From Bacteroidota bacterium (GTDB lineage Bacteria > Bacteroidota > Bacteroidia > Palsa-948): a stretch of DNA of 64,000 nt. The translations under genes and the position numbers were made by a program. The notes beneath the pieces were generated by a model, which searched no databases, was not told the origin of the DNA, and saw nothing but the letters and a program-made list of their open reading frames with translations. The stretch is taken from contig JACRAM010000071.1 in NCBI GenBank assembly GCA_016213405.1, positions 1 through 64,000 on the forward strand, written 5' to 3'. Within the stretch, counting starts at the first letter, position 1. Each line of letters begins with the position of its first letter. Shown here one piece after another: positions 24,853 to 34,778 of the stretch.

Positions 24853-25736
24853 AATTATGTATTAAGTATTTAGGATTTAGGATTTGTGTATTTGTCTTTT
24901 GTTTTTTGCCCTCTCTCTTCTGCCCTGCTCAACAGTATTCTGTTTCGGAAGATCTTCGCTTTGCTCAATATCTTATTGATAACAACCAATACCATGATGC
25001 AATTTATATTCTGAAAAAGCAAGCTGTTCAAAACATAATTCCTGCAAATGCAGACAGCATCAATTACTATATCGGATGGAGCTACTATAACCTTAAAATT
25101 CTTGATTCGTCAGCATTTTATTTCAGCAAAGTGAATTCAAAACCATTTTATCAGAAGTCGGCTTTCTATAATGCATTTGACCAATCCTATTTGAAAAAAA
25201 CTGGTGATGCAAAAAATTCGTTAAGCAGCATCCGCATTGAAAATGATTCGTCTCTTACAAAACTCCGCAATCTCCAATATGCAGGAATTGCTTTGCTTGA
25301 ACGTGATTATCAGCAATACGAAGATTGTTCAAAGAATTTTTCATACAATTATTTTCCGCTTTCATCCGAAGAAAAAAACTTTTCGGATTATTATTTCCGT
25401 TTAAAAAAAATTAAAAAAAAATCTCCATTGCTTGCAGGAGTGATGTCAGCGGTGCTTCCTGGATCCGGAAAATTTTATGCCGGATATAAAGGACAAGGGC
25501 TGGCAGCGCTGATGACCGTTGGAGTTCTTGGCATTTCAGCAGCAGAAAGCTATTACAGGATGGGATATAAAAGCCCACACTTTATCACGTTGGGAAGTTT
25601 GTTTACCATTTTTTATGTAGGAAATATCTGGGGAAGCGCGGTGAGCGTAAAACTTGCTCGAGAACACCAATTACATGAACTCGATGATGAAATATTATTT
25701 GACATGCATATTCCTCTTCGCAGGATTTTTAATTAA
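24849..25736 (+). CDS. TPR protein with C-terminal membrane hairpin, copy 1
   Basis: 295 residues. Signal peptide coded by repetitive DNA (GFRICVFVFCFLPSLFCPAQ), a short TPR-like N-terminal half (AQYLIDNNQYHDAIYILKKQ; YYIGWSYYNLKILDSSAFYF), then a Gly-rich hydrophobic part from about residue 197: LLAGVMSAVLPGSGKFYAGY and LAALMTVGVLGISAAESYY. It pairs with the next gene, which shows the same layout (PGLGQLYAGY). Function unknown; the yidD link suggests an envelope role. Confidence 0.75.
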   Translation: MKLCIKYLGFRICVFVFCFLPSLFCPAQQYSVSEDLRFAQYLIDNNQYHDAIYILKKQAVQNIIPANADSINYYIGWSYYNLKILDSSAFYFSKVNSKPFYQKSAFYNAFDQSYLKKTGDAKNSLSSIRIENDSSLTKLRNLQYAGIALLERDYQQYEDCSKNFSYNYFPLSSEEKNFSDYYFRLKKIKKKSPLLAGVMSAVLPGSGKFYAGYKGQGLAALMTVGVLGISAAESYYRMGYKSPHFITLGSLFTIFYVGNIWGSAVSVKLAREHQLHELDDEILFDMHIPLRRIFN

Positions 25737-25771
25737 TCAGCGTCCCGCCAAGTCGGGATGAAACAAAAAAC

Positions 25772-25798
25772 GGATTTGTACGAACATACGAACTACGA
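25772..25798. repeat. ATTCGTA-type repeat before the second TPR gene
   Basis: TTTGTACGAACATACGAACT lies directly upstream of the ATG at 25799, in antisense orientation relative to the other copies (15206, 33463, 43512). Confidence 0.6.
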
Positions 25799-26686
25799 AT
25801 GAAAAAAATATACTTCAAAATATTTTCTACCTGTTGCTTTTTATTTTTTTCCTGTGCCCTCTCCTTGGGAGAGGGAGGGAGAGAGGCAGCCGATAGTTTA
25901 TTCCTTGCCGGCAATTACTATCCTGCCGCGGTGGAATACGAACGCGCTGCATTCTTGTCCTTAAATAATTCCACCCGCACATTTGCTCTTCTGAAAAAAT
26001 CAGAATGTTTTTTGCAGATGGGAAATTATGCTGATGCTGAAAAAATTACTGGGCGGATTATCTATACTGATTTAAGCGACACGCTGATTGCAAAAGCTCG
26101 CTATCAAAATGCTCTCTGCGCATACCTTTCAGGTAATTTCGCCAATGCTGAAAATCATCTGTTACAGATGAACTCCTTCATTAAAGACAGCTCTCTCACA
26201 AAAAATTCTTTGCCTTTGTATGCGCTTGTCCTGAATGAACTCCAGCGCTGGCCCGAAGCAAAAGAAAAAATTCTCCAATCAATTAATTTGTCGGAAATAA
26301 ATTCTGCAGAAAAAGATTCTCTCAGAAAAAAAATAAATGAGCTGTATGTTTCGAAAAATTATCCGCATTTGAAAAATCTTTTGAAGGCGCAGAAGATGTC
26401 TGCCTTTCTTCCCGGACTGGGACAATTGTACGCAGGATATTTCTGGGAAGGTGCCGCAAGCGCTTTTCTGAACACCGCTTCGCTTGGATTGATGATTTAT
26501 TTAGTCTATCCCCCGATGCAACTTTATTTTACCTCTGCAACCGTAGGAACCGCTGTGTTTTCCAAATTTTATCTGGGAGGCTCCAACCGTCTGGAATATT
26601 TAGTTGGAAAGAAAAATTATAAACTCTTAAGAGGGTACAACAACGATTTAAAAAATGCCATTGTAAAAATTGAAAATGAAAAATAA
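25799..26686 (+). CDS. TPR protein with C-terminal membrane hairpin, copy 2
   Basis: 295 residues, a paralogue in layout of the gene before it: signal peptide (YFKIFSTCCFLFFSCA), TPR-like pairs (GNYYPAAVEYERAAFLSLNN; QMGNYADAEKITGRIIY; GNFANAENHLLQMNSF), then SAFLPGLGQLYAGYFWEGAA and LNTASLGLMIYLVY. Just after the signal peptide the sequence LSLGEGGREAA is encoded by the G/C-rich palindromic repeat (25858-25885). The PGxGxxYAGY motif is reminiscent of glycine-zipper or TM2-like membrane segments. Confidence 0.77.
   Translation: MKKIYFKIFSTCCFLFFSCALSLGEGGREAADSLFLAGNYYPAAVEYERAAFLSLNNSTRTFALLKKSECFLQMGNYADAEKITGRIIYTDLSDTLIAKARYQNALCAYLSGNFANAENHLLQMNSFIKDSSLTKNSLPLYALVLNELQRWPEAKEKILQSINLSEINSAEKDSLRKKINELYVSKNYPHLKNLLKAQKMSAFLPGLGQLYAGYFWEGAASAFLNTASLGLMIYLVYPPMQLYFTSATVGTAVFSKFYLGGSNRLEYLVGKKNYKLLRGYNNDLKNAIVKIENEK
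25858..25885. repeat. G/C-rich palindromic element inside the second TPR gene
   Basis: CCCTCTCCTTGGGAGAGGG with a trailing AGGGAGAGAGG is read in frame as LSLGEGGRE, between the signal peptide and the mature N-terminus. Confidence 0.7.
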
Positions 26687-26705
26687 AAAAATACGTGAGA
26701 TACAA

Positions 26706-27146
26706 TCACCACATGATGAACTTGGAGTTGTTGACGTATTTTGAACCGCTGTCATCCAGCAGCAAATTAATACCGTCAATCAGCAGAACAAATCCGCATC
26801 CGCTTATCGTTATGCAATAAAGGCTGAATATTTTAAAATCATTACCACCGGTTCCAAGTATGAATCGGTGAATAGGAACCAGCCACCCAATGCCCATTAC
26901 CCATGATGCCAGCGCAACAATTCCGGCAATCGTTTGCGTATCATCGCCCCGGCTAATGTTATCAGAGGGTAATTTTGAAAAATTAATTTCGTATAAATCT
27001 GCTTTAACAGAAGCGCTTACATCCTCTGATGTTGCAAACAATTTATCTATTGCAGCGTCATCAATTTTATAAGAAGCCGAATTCGCCAGCGAGAAATAAT
27101 TTCCTGCAAACAGCAGGAAAATAAAAAACGTTATTTCTTTCTTCAT
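26706..27146 (-). CDS. TM2 domain protein, copy 1
   Basis: 146 residues from MKKEITFFIF. Signal peptide, then the short segment YKIDDAAIDKLFATSEDVS, then a TM2-like region with two hydrophobic segments (IAGIVALASWVMGIGWLVPI; FSLYCITISGCGFVLLI) and DGINLLL. The same prefix motif (YKVNDAAVDQLFAQSQDVS) appears in the next gene, so the two are paralogues. Inner-membrane location is inferred. Function unknown. Confidence 0.8.
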   Translation of the reverse strand: MKKEITFFIFLLFAGNYFSLANSASYKIDDAAIDKLFATSEDVSASVKADLYEINFSKLPSDNISRGDDTQTIAGIVALASWVMGIGWLVPIHRFILGTGGNDFKIFSLYCITISGCGFVLLIDGINLLLDDSGSKYVNNSKFIMW

Positions 27147-27161
27147 GATATAGTATTGAAT

Positions 27162-27202
27162 AGCAAAAAAAAATCCCTTCAACCATTTGGCAAAAGGGAT
27201 TC
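27162..27202 (-). terminator. hairpin terminator after TM2 copy 2
   Basis: On the minus strand AATCCCTT-loop-AAGGGATT is followed by TTTTTTTTT. It lies between the two TM2 genes and separates their transcripts. Confidence 0.85.
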
Positions 27203-27220
27203 TAATTTAGTGTAGTTTTA

Positions 27221-27643
27221 TTACGCCCACACAAACCATTTGTCGCTTCCTTTGTACTTGCTCAGCGCGGAATTACCTTTAAACAACACCCAGCAAAAAT
27301 CACCTAAGTTGGCAACTCCTCCTGCAACGGGGATACAGAAATATTTCCACCACAAACTTCCCAAATCGCTTCCCATGTATTTTCTGTGAATTGCAATGAA
27401 TCCGCAGAAAAAACTTCTGAGAAGGAAGCCTCCCACTGTCTGTCCGCCACCAACAACCTGTGTTGAGGGCTGATTTAAATTCACTAATGTCATATCTCCA
27501 TCAGCAAGTGCTGAAGAAACATCCTGCGATTGAGCGAAGAGTTGGTCAACCGCTGCATCGTTCACTTTGTACTTTTCACCGTTACCGGCAAAAGAAAACA
27601 ACGTGATTCCGAAAAAACCTAATGCGAATAATAGTTTTTTCAT
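27221..27643 (-). CDS. TM2 domain protein, copy 2
   Basis: 140 residues. Signal peptide (LLFALGFFGITLFSFAGN), the motif YKVNDAAVDQLFAQSQDVS, and a TM2-like domain (GGFLLRSFFCGFIAIHRKYMG; YFCIPVAGGVANLGDFCWVLF). Paralogue of the gene at 26706-27146, sharing about 19 residues of the prefix motif in near-identical form. A promoter is at 27690-27719. Function unknown. Confidence 0.8.
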   Translation of the reverse strand: MKKLLFALGFFGITLFSFAGNGEKYKVNDAAVDQLFAQSQDVSSALADGDMTLVNLNQPSTQVVGGGQTVGGFLLRSFFCGFIAIHRKYMGSDLGSLWWKYFCIPVAGGVANLGDFCWVLFKGNSALSKYKGSDKWFVWA

Positions 27644-27689
27644 ATTAGTTGGTTTTAATTATTAATGTTTGTATTTGATTTTCTTATGA

Positions 27690-27719
27690 CAAATGTAAAT
27701 AAATATTGATATGTGCAAC
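27690..27719 (-). promoter_or_regulatory. Bacteroidota-type promoter for TM2 copy 2
   Basis: On the minus strand a GTTG (-33, 27716-27719), an 18-bp spacer and TACATTTG (-7, 27690-27697) fit the consensus. It lies about 45 bp upstream of the start codon. Confidence 0.5.
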
Positions 27720-27734
27720 ATGATATAAAAAGAA

Positions 27735-29660
27735 TTATCCCGCCATCGCTTTCTTAATACCTACTAGCTCCACAGCAGTTTTTACAATTGCGTTCATATC
27801 GTATTCGCATTCGGCATAAAGTTCTTTCTGCTCACCGTGCTCAATAACTTTATCGGGAATGCCGAGGCGTTTCACCTGTGCGCTGTAATTATTTTCCGCC
27901 ATGAACTCCAGCACCGCGCTTCCCATTCCGCCAATGATGCAACCGTCTTCCACCGTAATTATTTTTTCATGTTTGCTGAACACTTCGTGCAGGAGTTCTT
28001 CATCCAGTGGTTTTACAAATCTTAAATCATAATGTGCGGCATCAATGCCTTGTCTTTCTAATTCAGCGCAGGCGGTAACGGCAAAGTTACCTACTGTTCC
28101 TATAGTGAGAATTGCCACATCTTCACCGTCTTTTATTTTTCTTCCTGTGCCGACTTCGATTTTTGAAAAGGGGGTTTCCCATTCCGGCAGTACTCCGTTT
28201 CCCCTCGGATAACGAATAGAGAAAGGAAGTTTCACTTCATCCAATTGTGCGGTGTACATTAAGTTTCTTAATTCCACTTCATTCATCGGAGCGCTCACAA
28301 TCATGTTCGGAATCAAGCGGAAGTACGCAAGGTCATACGCTCCGTGATGCGTGGGACCGTCAGCGCCCGCAACTCCTCCCCTATCCAGACAAAAAATAAC
28401 TTTCAGTTTTTGAATCGCCACATCGTGAATCACCTGGTCGTATGCACGCTGCATGAAAGAGGAATAAATATTACAGAATGGAACCAGTCCCTGAGAAGCA
28501 AGACCTGCAGAAAAAGTCACTGCATGCTGTTCGGCAATTCCCACATCAAAGGCGCGGTCGGGCATTGCCTTCATCATAATGTTGAGCGAAGAACCTGAAG
28601 GCATTGCAGGCGTGATTCCTACAATCTTCGGATTTTTTTCCGCGAGTTCCACCATCGTATGCCCGAATACATCCTGGTATCTCGGGGGCTGAGGCGAAGT
28701 GGATGTTGATTTTATAATTTCTCCTGTTTCTTTATTAAACAATCCCGGTGCGTGCCACACGGTAGGATTTCCTTCTTCAGAAAATTTATATCCTTTTCCT
28801 TTTTGTGTGAGCGCGTGAAGAATTTTTGGACCGGGAATATCTTTTAAGTCACGTAGAATTTTTACAAGACGAATCACATCATGTCCGTCAATCGGGCCGA
28901 AGTAGCGGAACTTCAGCGCTTCAAATAAATTACTTTGCTTGAGAAGAAAAGATTTTGTGGAACTGTCAATTTTTGAAACGATATCCTGAACGCTGTGTCC
29001 GAAGTTGCTGAGTTTGCCAAGCAATTGCCATATCTCATCCTTGAATTTATTGTACGTGTGCGAAGTGGTGATGTCGGTGAGATATTCTTTCATCGCTCCC
29101 ACATTCGGGTCAATGCTCATGCAATTATCATTGAGGATGACGAGCAGATCGGCATTTTCTGAGCCTGCATTGTTCAGTCCTTCAAACGCAAGCCCAGCGG
29201 TTATGGCTCCATCGCCAATTACAGCAATAACTTTTTTATTTTCCTTATTATGCCGGTTCGCCACAGCCATTCCCAGCCCAGCGGAAACAGAAGTGGAAGA
29301 ATGTCCTACGCCAAACGTATCGTATTCACTTTCGCTTCTTTTCGGAAATCCGCTGATGCCTTTGTAAATCCGATTGGTATGAAAAAATTTTCTTCTTCCC
29401 GTGAGGATTTTATGTCCGTATGCCTGATGTCCAACATCCCAGATAAGTTGGTCATCGGGCGTATTGAAAACATAATGAACGGCAACCGTAAGTTCTACCA
29501 CTCCGAGCGAAGCGCCAAAGTGCCCGCCTTTTTCTGAAACCACATCAATAATGAATTGACGAAGCTCTTTGCAAAGCTGCGGCAATTCTTCTTCTTTCAG
29601 CTTGCGAAGGTCTGAAGGATAATTTATTTTTTCTAAAAGCGGACCGGCTGGATAGGGCAT
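27735..29660 (-). CDS. dxs: 1-deoxy-D-xylulose-5-phosphate synthase
   Basis: Thiamine-diphosphate enzyme condensing pyruvate and glyceraldehyde 3-phosphate; first step of the MEP isoprenoid pathway (ispF is also in this window). 641 residues, normal. GDGAITAGLAFEGLNNAG is the TPP-binding motif and HTYNKFKDEIW and GGVAGADGPTHHGAYDLAYF are family blocks; IEDGCI-type C-terminal transketolase domain seen as VEDGCIIGGMGSAVLEF. It directly follows a small TPR gene with a 1-bp gap. Confidence 0.97.
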   Translation of the reverse strand: MPYPAGPLLEKINYPSDLRKLKEEELPQLCKELRQFIIDVVSEKGGHFGASLGVVELTVAVHYVFNTPDDQLIWDVGHQAYGHKILTGRRKFFHTNRIYKGISGFPKRSESEYDTFGVGHSSTSVSAGLGMAVANRHNKENKKVIAVIGDGAITAGLAFEGLNNAGSENADLLVILNDNCMSIDPNVGAMKEYLTDITTSHTYNKFKDEIWQLLGKLSNFGHSVQDIVSKIDSSTKSFLLKQSNLFEALKFRYFGPIDGHDVIRLVKILRDLKDIPGPKILHALTQKGKGYKFSEEGNPTVWHAPGLFNKETGEIIKSTSTSPQPPRYQDVFGHTMVELAEKNPKIVGITPAMPSGSSLNIMMKAMPDRAFDVGIAEQHAVTFSAGLASQGLVPFCNIYSSFMQRAYDQVIHDVAIQKLKVIFCLDRGGVAGADGPTHHGAYDLAYFRLIPNMIVSAPMNEVELRNLMYTAQLDEVKLPFSIRYPRGNGVLPEWETPFSKIEVGTGRKIKDGEDVAILTIGTVGNFAVTACAELERQGIDAAHYDLRFVKPLDEELLHEVFSKHEKIITVEDGCIIGGMGSAVLEFMAENNYSAQVKRLGIPDKVIEHGEQKELYAECEYDMNAIVKTAVELVGIKKAMAG

Positions 29661-29661
29661 T

Positions 29662-30057
29662 TTATTTTTTCAGAGATTCAAGTTCTTGTTTGTATCGGTC
29701 AGATTTTTCAAATTCATTCATTGCAAAATAAGAACCTTGCAGAGCGGTAAGAATTTTTTCATTTTTCGAATTTATTGAATATGCTTTTTCAAGAAAAGGC
29801 AGTGCGGTTTTTAACTCTGTAATTGCATCTTCCTGAATTTTATTCACTGTTTCATCTTTCCCAGTTTCAGCTTTATTGATAATATCAACTGCTTTATTAT
29901 AAAATGCTATCCCTTGTTTGTAATTTGAATAGAACTCTTTATTGCTGCCATCTTCTTTAAGTGGAATGGATTCAAACTTAAATTTTCCAGCGTTGTCATC
30001 TTGCGCATATAATGCAAATGGAAGACAAACAAAAATTGAGAATAAAATCTTTTTCAT
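29662..30057 (-). CDS. small secreted TPR-like protein
   Basis: 131 residues. Signal peptide (ILFSIFVCLPFALYAQ), then one or two TPR-like helices: NYKQGIAFYNKAVDIINKAE and ALPFLEKAYSINSKNEKI...FEKSDRYKQELESLK. Probably periplasmic. It precedes dxs by 1 bp on the same strand, so the two are likely co-transcribed, though no functional link to isoprenoid synthesis is evident. Confidence 0.8.
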   Translation of the reverse strand: MKKILFSIFVCLPFALYAQDDNAGKFKFESIPLKEDGSNKEFYSNYKQGIAFYNKAVDIINKAETGKDETVNKIQEDAITELKTALPFLEKAYSINSKNEKILTALQGSYFAMNEFEKSDRYKQELESLKK

Positions 30058-30178
30058 CTTTTTTCTTATTAGTTAATGTACGCAAATTTAATCATTATTC
30101 GCTATTGAGAATGCCTGTTCCAACGGAGACAAGATTGGAATATTTTCAAAGTTTTTACCTTTAACGAAAATTAACAAC

Positions 30179-30577
30179 ATGAAAACTCTTCTCACTCTCT
30201 GCTTTCTGCTGGCATCTTTCCCTTTTTCCTTCAGCCAGAATTATCAATCGCTCGATACAGTAAAAACGTATGGCGATTACGAAAATATTTACCTGCGCAA
30301 ACTCAATTCTGATTCGCTCGTAAGTAGTTTTATCATCTTCATCAAGAAAGAAGTGAAAGCTCATAAACACGTTACGCATTCGGAACACGTTTATATTTTG
30401 GATGGCGAAGGCGAAATGATGTTAGGAGATAAAATCATGAAAGTGAAAAAAGGCGATATGATTTTCATTCCGAAAGGAACGGTTCACTCGCTGAAAGTGA
30501 CTTCCACAACTCCTATGAAAGTTCTGTCTGTTCAAGCACCCATGTTTGACGGCAAAGACAGAGTAGTGGTGGAATAA
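30179..30577 (+). CDS. secreted cupin-domain protein
   Basis: 132 residues. Signal peptide (LLTLCFLLASFPFSFSQ), then a single conserved cupin barrel: KAHKHVTHSEHVYILDGEGEM with His and Glu metal ligands, and GDMIFIPKGTVHSLKV with the second His. Metal binding is likely; substrate unknown. A near-consensus -7 box TACCTTTA lies at 30156-30163. Divergent from the small TPR gene. Confidence 0.85.
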   Translation: MKTLLTLCFLLASFPFSFSQNYQSLDTVKTYGDYENIYLRKLNSDSLVSSFIIFIKKEVKAHKHVTHSEHVYILDGEGEMMLGDKIMKVKKGDMIFIPKGTVHSLKVTSTTPMKVLSVQAPMFDGKDRVVVE

Positions 30578-30662
30578 CGTGCCCCAGACCTAAAGGAGAG
30601 AAGAAAATACGTTTTATCATCTTTTAAGGGAATAAGGGTTGAAAATATTTTTCTCTAAACCC

Positions 30663-30693
30663 TTTGATTTATTCAATAATAATTTCACCTTTG
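30663..30693 (+). promoter_or_regulatory. promoter of ilvE
   Basis: TTTG (30663-30666), a 19-bp spacer and CACCTTTG (30686-30693; one mismatch to TAnnTTTG) fit the Bacteroidota consensus. They lie inside the extended reading frame, which argues for the ATG at 30717 as the ilvE start. Confidence 0.55.
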
Positions 30694-30716
30694 TCATCCT
30701 TAAAAAACCAAACTTT

Positions 30717-31787
30717 ATGATTGCAACCGACACTATGCACATTGATGTAAGAAAAACAAAACAGTCCCGCTTATCAGAAGTAGACTGGAAAAAACTTGGT
30801 TTTGGAAATATCTTCTCTGACCATATGTTCATTTCTGAATTTGCCGGTGGTCAATGGAAAAATCCGAGAATACAACCTTACGGAAATTTTGCAATAAGCC
30901 CTGCCCTATCGGCATTGCATTACGGGCAATCCATCTTTGAAGGCATGAAAGCATACCGCTATGCAAATGGCGACATCTACATGTTCCGTCCGCTGGAAAA
31001 TTACAAACGCTTTAATGTTTCTGCCGATCGAATGGCAATGGCTGCTGTTCCGGAAGAACTTTTCATGGAAGGATTAACACAGCTTATCCGCCTTGATTCA
31101 AACTGGGTTCCGAAAGAGGAAGGGCACTCTCTTTACATCCGTCCGCTTCTTTTCGCTACTGAAGAACATATCGGAGTGAAGATTTCTGACACGTACAGCT
31201 TCATCATCATGACCTCTCCTGTTGGTATGTATTATTCCCAGCCGATTAAAGTTCTGATTGAAACAAAATATACAAGAGCCGTTCCCGGAGGAGTAGGTTT
31301 CGCAAAAACAGCAGGTAACTACGGTCGCTCACATTTTCCTACCCGACTGGCTATGCAAAAAGGTTACAACCAATTAATCTGGACAGACGGTTACGAGCAC
31401 AAATACCTAGAGGAATCAGGAACCATGAATTTAATGTGTGTGATAAATGATACACTGGTAACTCCTGAATTAACCGATACTATTCTTGCCGGCATTACCC
31501 GCAACAGTGTAATCCATATTGCAAAAGATTTAGGAATCAAAGTAGAAGAGCGTAAAATCACGGTTAATGAACTGGTGGAGGGTCATAAGAAAGGCAACCT
31601 TCAGGAACTTTTCGGAGTGGGAACAGCAGCTACCATTGCGCCCATTTGCTTATTCGGATATAACGGAAAGGATTTTGAACTGCCTCCGGTTCATGAAAAG
31701 AATTTTGGCAGCAGACTCAAAAAAGAATTAGACAACATACGCACCGGCAAATCTGCCGATAAGCATGGATGGATGTATAAGGTGTAA
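30717..31787 (+). CDS. ilvE: branched-chain amino acid aminotransferase
   Basis: PLP enzyme that interconverts branched-chain 2-oxo acids with leucine, isoleucine and valine. 356 residues from MIATDTMHID, the usual size for the group II type. The PLP lysine is in VGFAKTAGNYGRS, with YLEESGTMNLMCV downstream and GTAATIAPICLFGY near the C-terminus. An upstream frame extension to 30639 overlaps the predicted promoter and is rejected. A terminator follows the gene, so it is probably monocistronic. Confidence 0.95.
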   Translation: MIATDTMHIDVRKTKQSRLSEVDWKKLGFGNIFSDHMFISEFAGGQWKNPRIQPYGNFAISPALSALHYGQSIFEGMKAYRYANGDIYMFRPLENYKRFNVSADRMAMAAVPEELFMEGLTQLIRLDSNWVPKEEGHSLYIRPLLFATEEHIGVKISDTYSFIIMTSPVGMYYSQPIKVLIETKYTRAVPGGVGFAKTAGNYGRSHFPTRLAMQKGYNQLIWTDGYEHKYLEESGTMNLMCVINDTLVTPELTDTILAGITRNSVIHIAKDLGIKVEERKITVNELVEGHKKGNLQELFGVGTAATIAPICLFGYNGKDFELPPVHEKNFGSRLKKELDNIRTGKSADKHGWMYKV

Positions 31788-31810
31788 AGCCCATTCTACA
31801 TCCCCAATAG

Positions 31811-31840
31811 AATGCAGGGAATTTTTCTCTGCATTTTTTA
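31811..31840 (+). terminator. hairpin terminator after ilvE
   Basis: AATGCAGGGAA pairs with TTCTCTGCATT (one G-T pair) and is followed by TTTTT, about 25 bp after the ilvE stop. Confidence 0.8.
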
Positions 31841-31884
31841 TTTCTCCTTCTTCTTTGGAGCGGACAGGGGTGAGGTAATTTTTT

Positions 31885-31892
31885 TATCTTTG
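31885..31892 (+). promoter_or_regulatory. -7 element (TATCTTTG) of the guaB promoter
   Basis: Exact TAnnTTTG match 23 bp before the guaB start codon. I see no clear -33 at the expected distance. Confidence 0.5.
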
Positions 31893-31911
31893 TGCGCATA
31901 TATTCCTATAA

Positions 31912-33380
<1,469 letters not shown>

Positions 33381-33381
<1 letters not shown>

Positions 33382-33463
33382 TGTCATTTCGACCAAAGGG
33401 AGAAATCTCATAATAGTATGTAATAAGGTTAAGGGGATTCCTCACATGCGTTCGGAATGACAA
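33381..33463. repeat. GTCATTTCGACC-type palindromic element
   Basis: TGTCATTTCGACCAAAGGGA...GAAATCTC on the left and GGATTCCTCACATGCGTTCGG...AATGACA on the right form an imperfect inverted repeat with TGTCATT/AATGACA ends. It resembles a dispersed element I know from many Bacteroidota genomes. It joins directly to an ATTCGTA-type repeat. Confidence 0.75.
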
Positions 33464-33482
33464 TTCGTATATTCGTAATCCT
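33463..33482 (+). repeat. ATTCGTA-type repeat before the fumarylacetoacetase gene
   Basis: AATTCGTATATTCGTAATCC lies immediately before the ATG at 33483, in the same orientation as at 15206 and 43512. Confidence 0.6.
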
Positions 33483-34778
33483 ATGGCAAAACAAAATTTA
33501 AAATCATGGATTCCTGTTGAAGAGAACAGCGACTTCCCTATACAAAATCTTCCTTTTGGAATTTTCTCTCCGCCAAAAGAAGTAATTGCAAAACATGATA
33601 AAGCAAAAGATATTTTACCCCGCATTGGCGTTGCGATAGGAGAGTATGTGCTGGACCTTCTTGAACTGAAAAAAACAGGTGTGTTCAACGCGCTGAAATT
33701 TGATACGAATGTTTTCGCGAAATCCTCTCTGAACGATTTTATTGCGCTCGGAAAGAAAACCACGAGTGCGGTTCGCGAAAGGATATCAAAACTGCTTGAA
33801 GAAAGAAATCCCGAACTGCGGGATGATGAAAAAACAAAAGCTAAAGTTCTTCACAAAATGAGTGAAGTGGAAATGTTGTTACCTGTCGAAATTGGCGACT
33901 ACACTGATTTTTATTCAAGCATGGAGCATGCGAAAAATGTCGGAACGATGTTCCGCGATCCAGCGAATGCAATTTTACCAAACTGGAAACATCTGCCTGT
34001 TGGCTATCACGGAAGAGCATCATCTATCGTTGTCAGCGGAACAGATTTCCACCGACCGAAGGGACAAATAAAACCTGCGGATTCCGAAACTCCCATCTTC
34101 TCGCCCACTCGTTCACTTGATTTTGAACTTGAGATGGCTTTCATCATCGGAAAAGAAACAAAACTCGGAGAAAGTATTTCTACAAAAGATGCTGAAGATT
34201 ATATTTTCGGAATGGTTCTGCTTAACGACTGGAGCGCGCGTGATATTCAGCAATGGGAATATGTTCCGCTTGGTCCCTTTCTCGGAAAAAATTTCTGCTC
34301 TTCCATTTCTCCCTGGGTGGTAACAATGGATGCATTGGAAAACTTTCGCGTTGCAGGGCCAAAACAAGAACCGAAAGTTCTTCCTTATTTAGAGTATGAA
34401 GGAAACAAACATTACGATATTAATCTTGAAGTTCTTCTCCAAACCCCGAACTCCGAACCCCAAACTATTTCCAAATCCAATTTCAAATACATGTACTGGA
34501 ATATGGCTCAGCAACTCGCGCATCACACCGTAAACGGATGCAACATAAAAATTGGCGACCTGATGGCAAGCGGCACTATCAGCGGTGCAACTCCTGATTC
34601 GTACGGGAGCCTGCTTGAACTCACATGGAAAGGAACCAAGCCAATAAAACTTTCTGACGGCACGGAAAGAAAATTCATAAACGATAATGATACGGTTATC
34701 GTGCGCGGATTTTCCGAGAAAGATGGAGTGAGAATTGGATTTGGAGAAGTGAAAGGAAAAGTTTTACCAGCAAAATGA
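33483..34778 (+). CDS. fahA: fumarylacetoacetase
   Basis: Hydrolyses fumarylacetoacetate to fumarate and acetoacetate, the last step of tyrosine degradation. 431 residues, typical. LEMAFIIGKETKLGE and LLNDWSARDIQQWEYVPLGPF carry the metal and active-site residues, and SNFKYMYWNMAQQLAHHTVNG is the family signature. A short segment before it (LLQTPNSEPQTIS) is encoded by CCGAACTCCGAACCCC-type repetitive DNA. The 3' end overlaps the next gene by 4 bp (ATGA). Confidence 0.95.
   Translation: MAKQNLKSWIPVEENSDFPIQNLPFGIFSPPKEVIAKHDKAKDILPRIGVAIGEYVLDLLELKKTGVFNALKFDTNVFAKSSLNDFIALGKKTTSAVRERISKLLEERNPELRDDEKTKAKVLHKMSEVEMLLPVEIGDYTDFYSSMEHAKNVGTMFRDPANAILPNWKHLPVGYHGRASSIVVSGTDFHRPKGQIKPADSETPIFSPTRSLDFELEMAFIIGKETKLGESISTKDAEDYIFGMVLLNDWSARDIQQWEYVPLGPFLGKNFCSSISPWVVTMDALENFRVAGPKQEPKVLPYLEYEGNKHYDINLEVLLQTPNSEPQTISKSNFKYMYWNMAQQLAHHTVNGCNIKIGDLMASGTISGATPDSYGSLLELTWKGTKPIKLSDGTERKFINDNDTVIVRGFSEKDGVRIGFGEVKGKVLPAK

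Noticed and set aside
30639-30716. Longer N-terminus of IlvE
   Set aside because: The stretch contains the predicted -33/-7 promoter, and family members begin near residue 27 of this frame.
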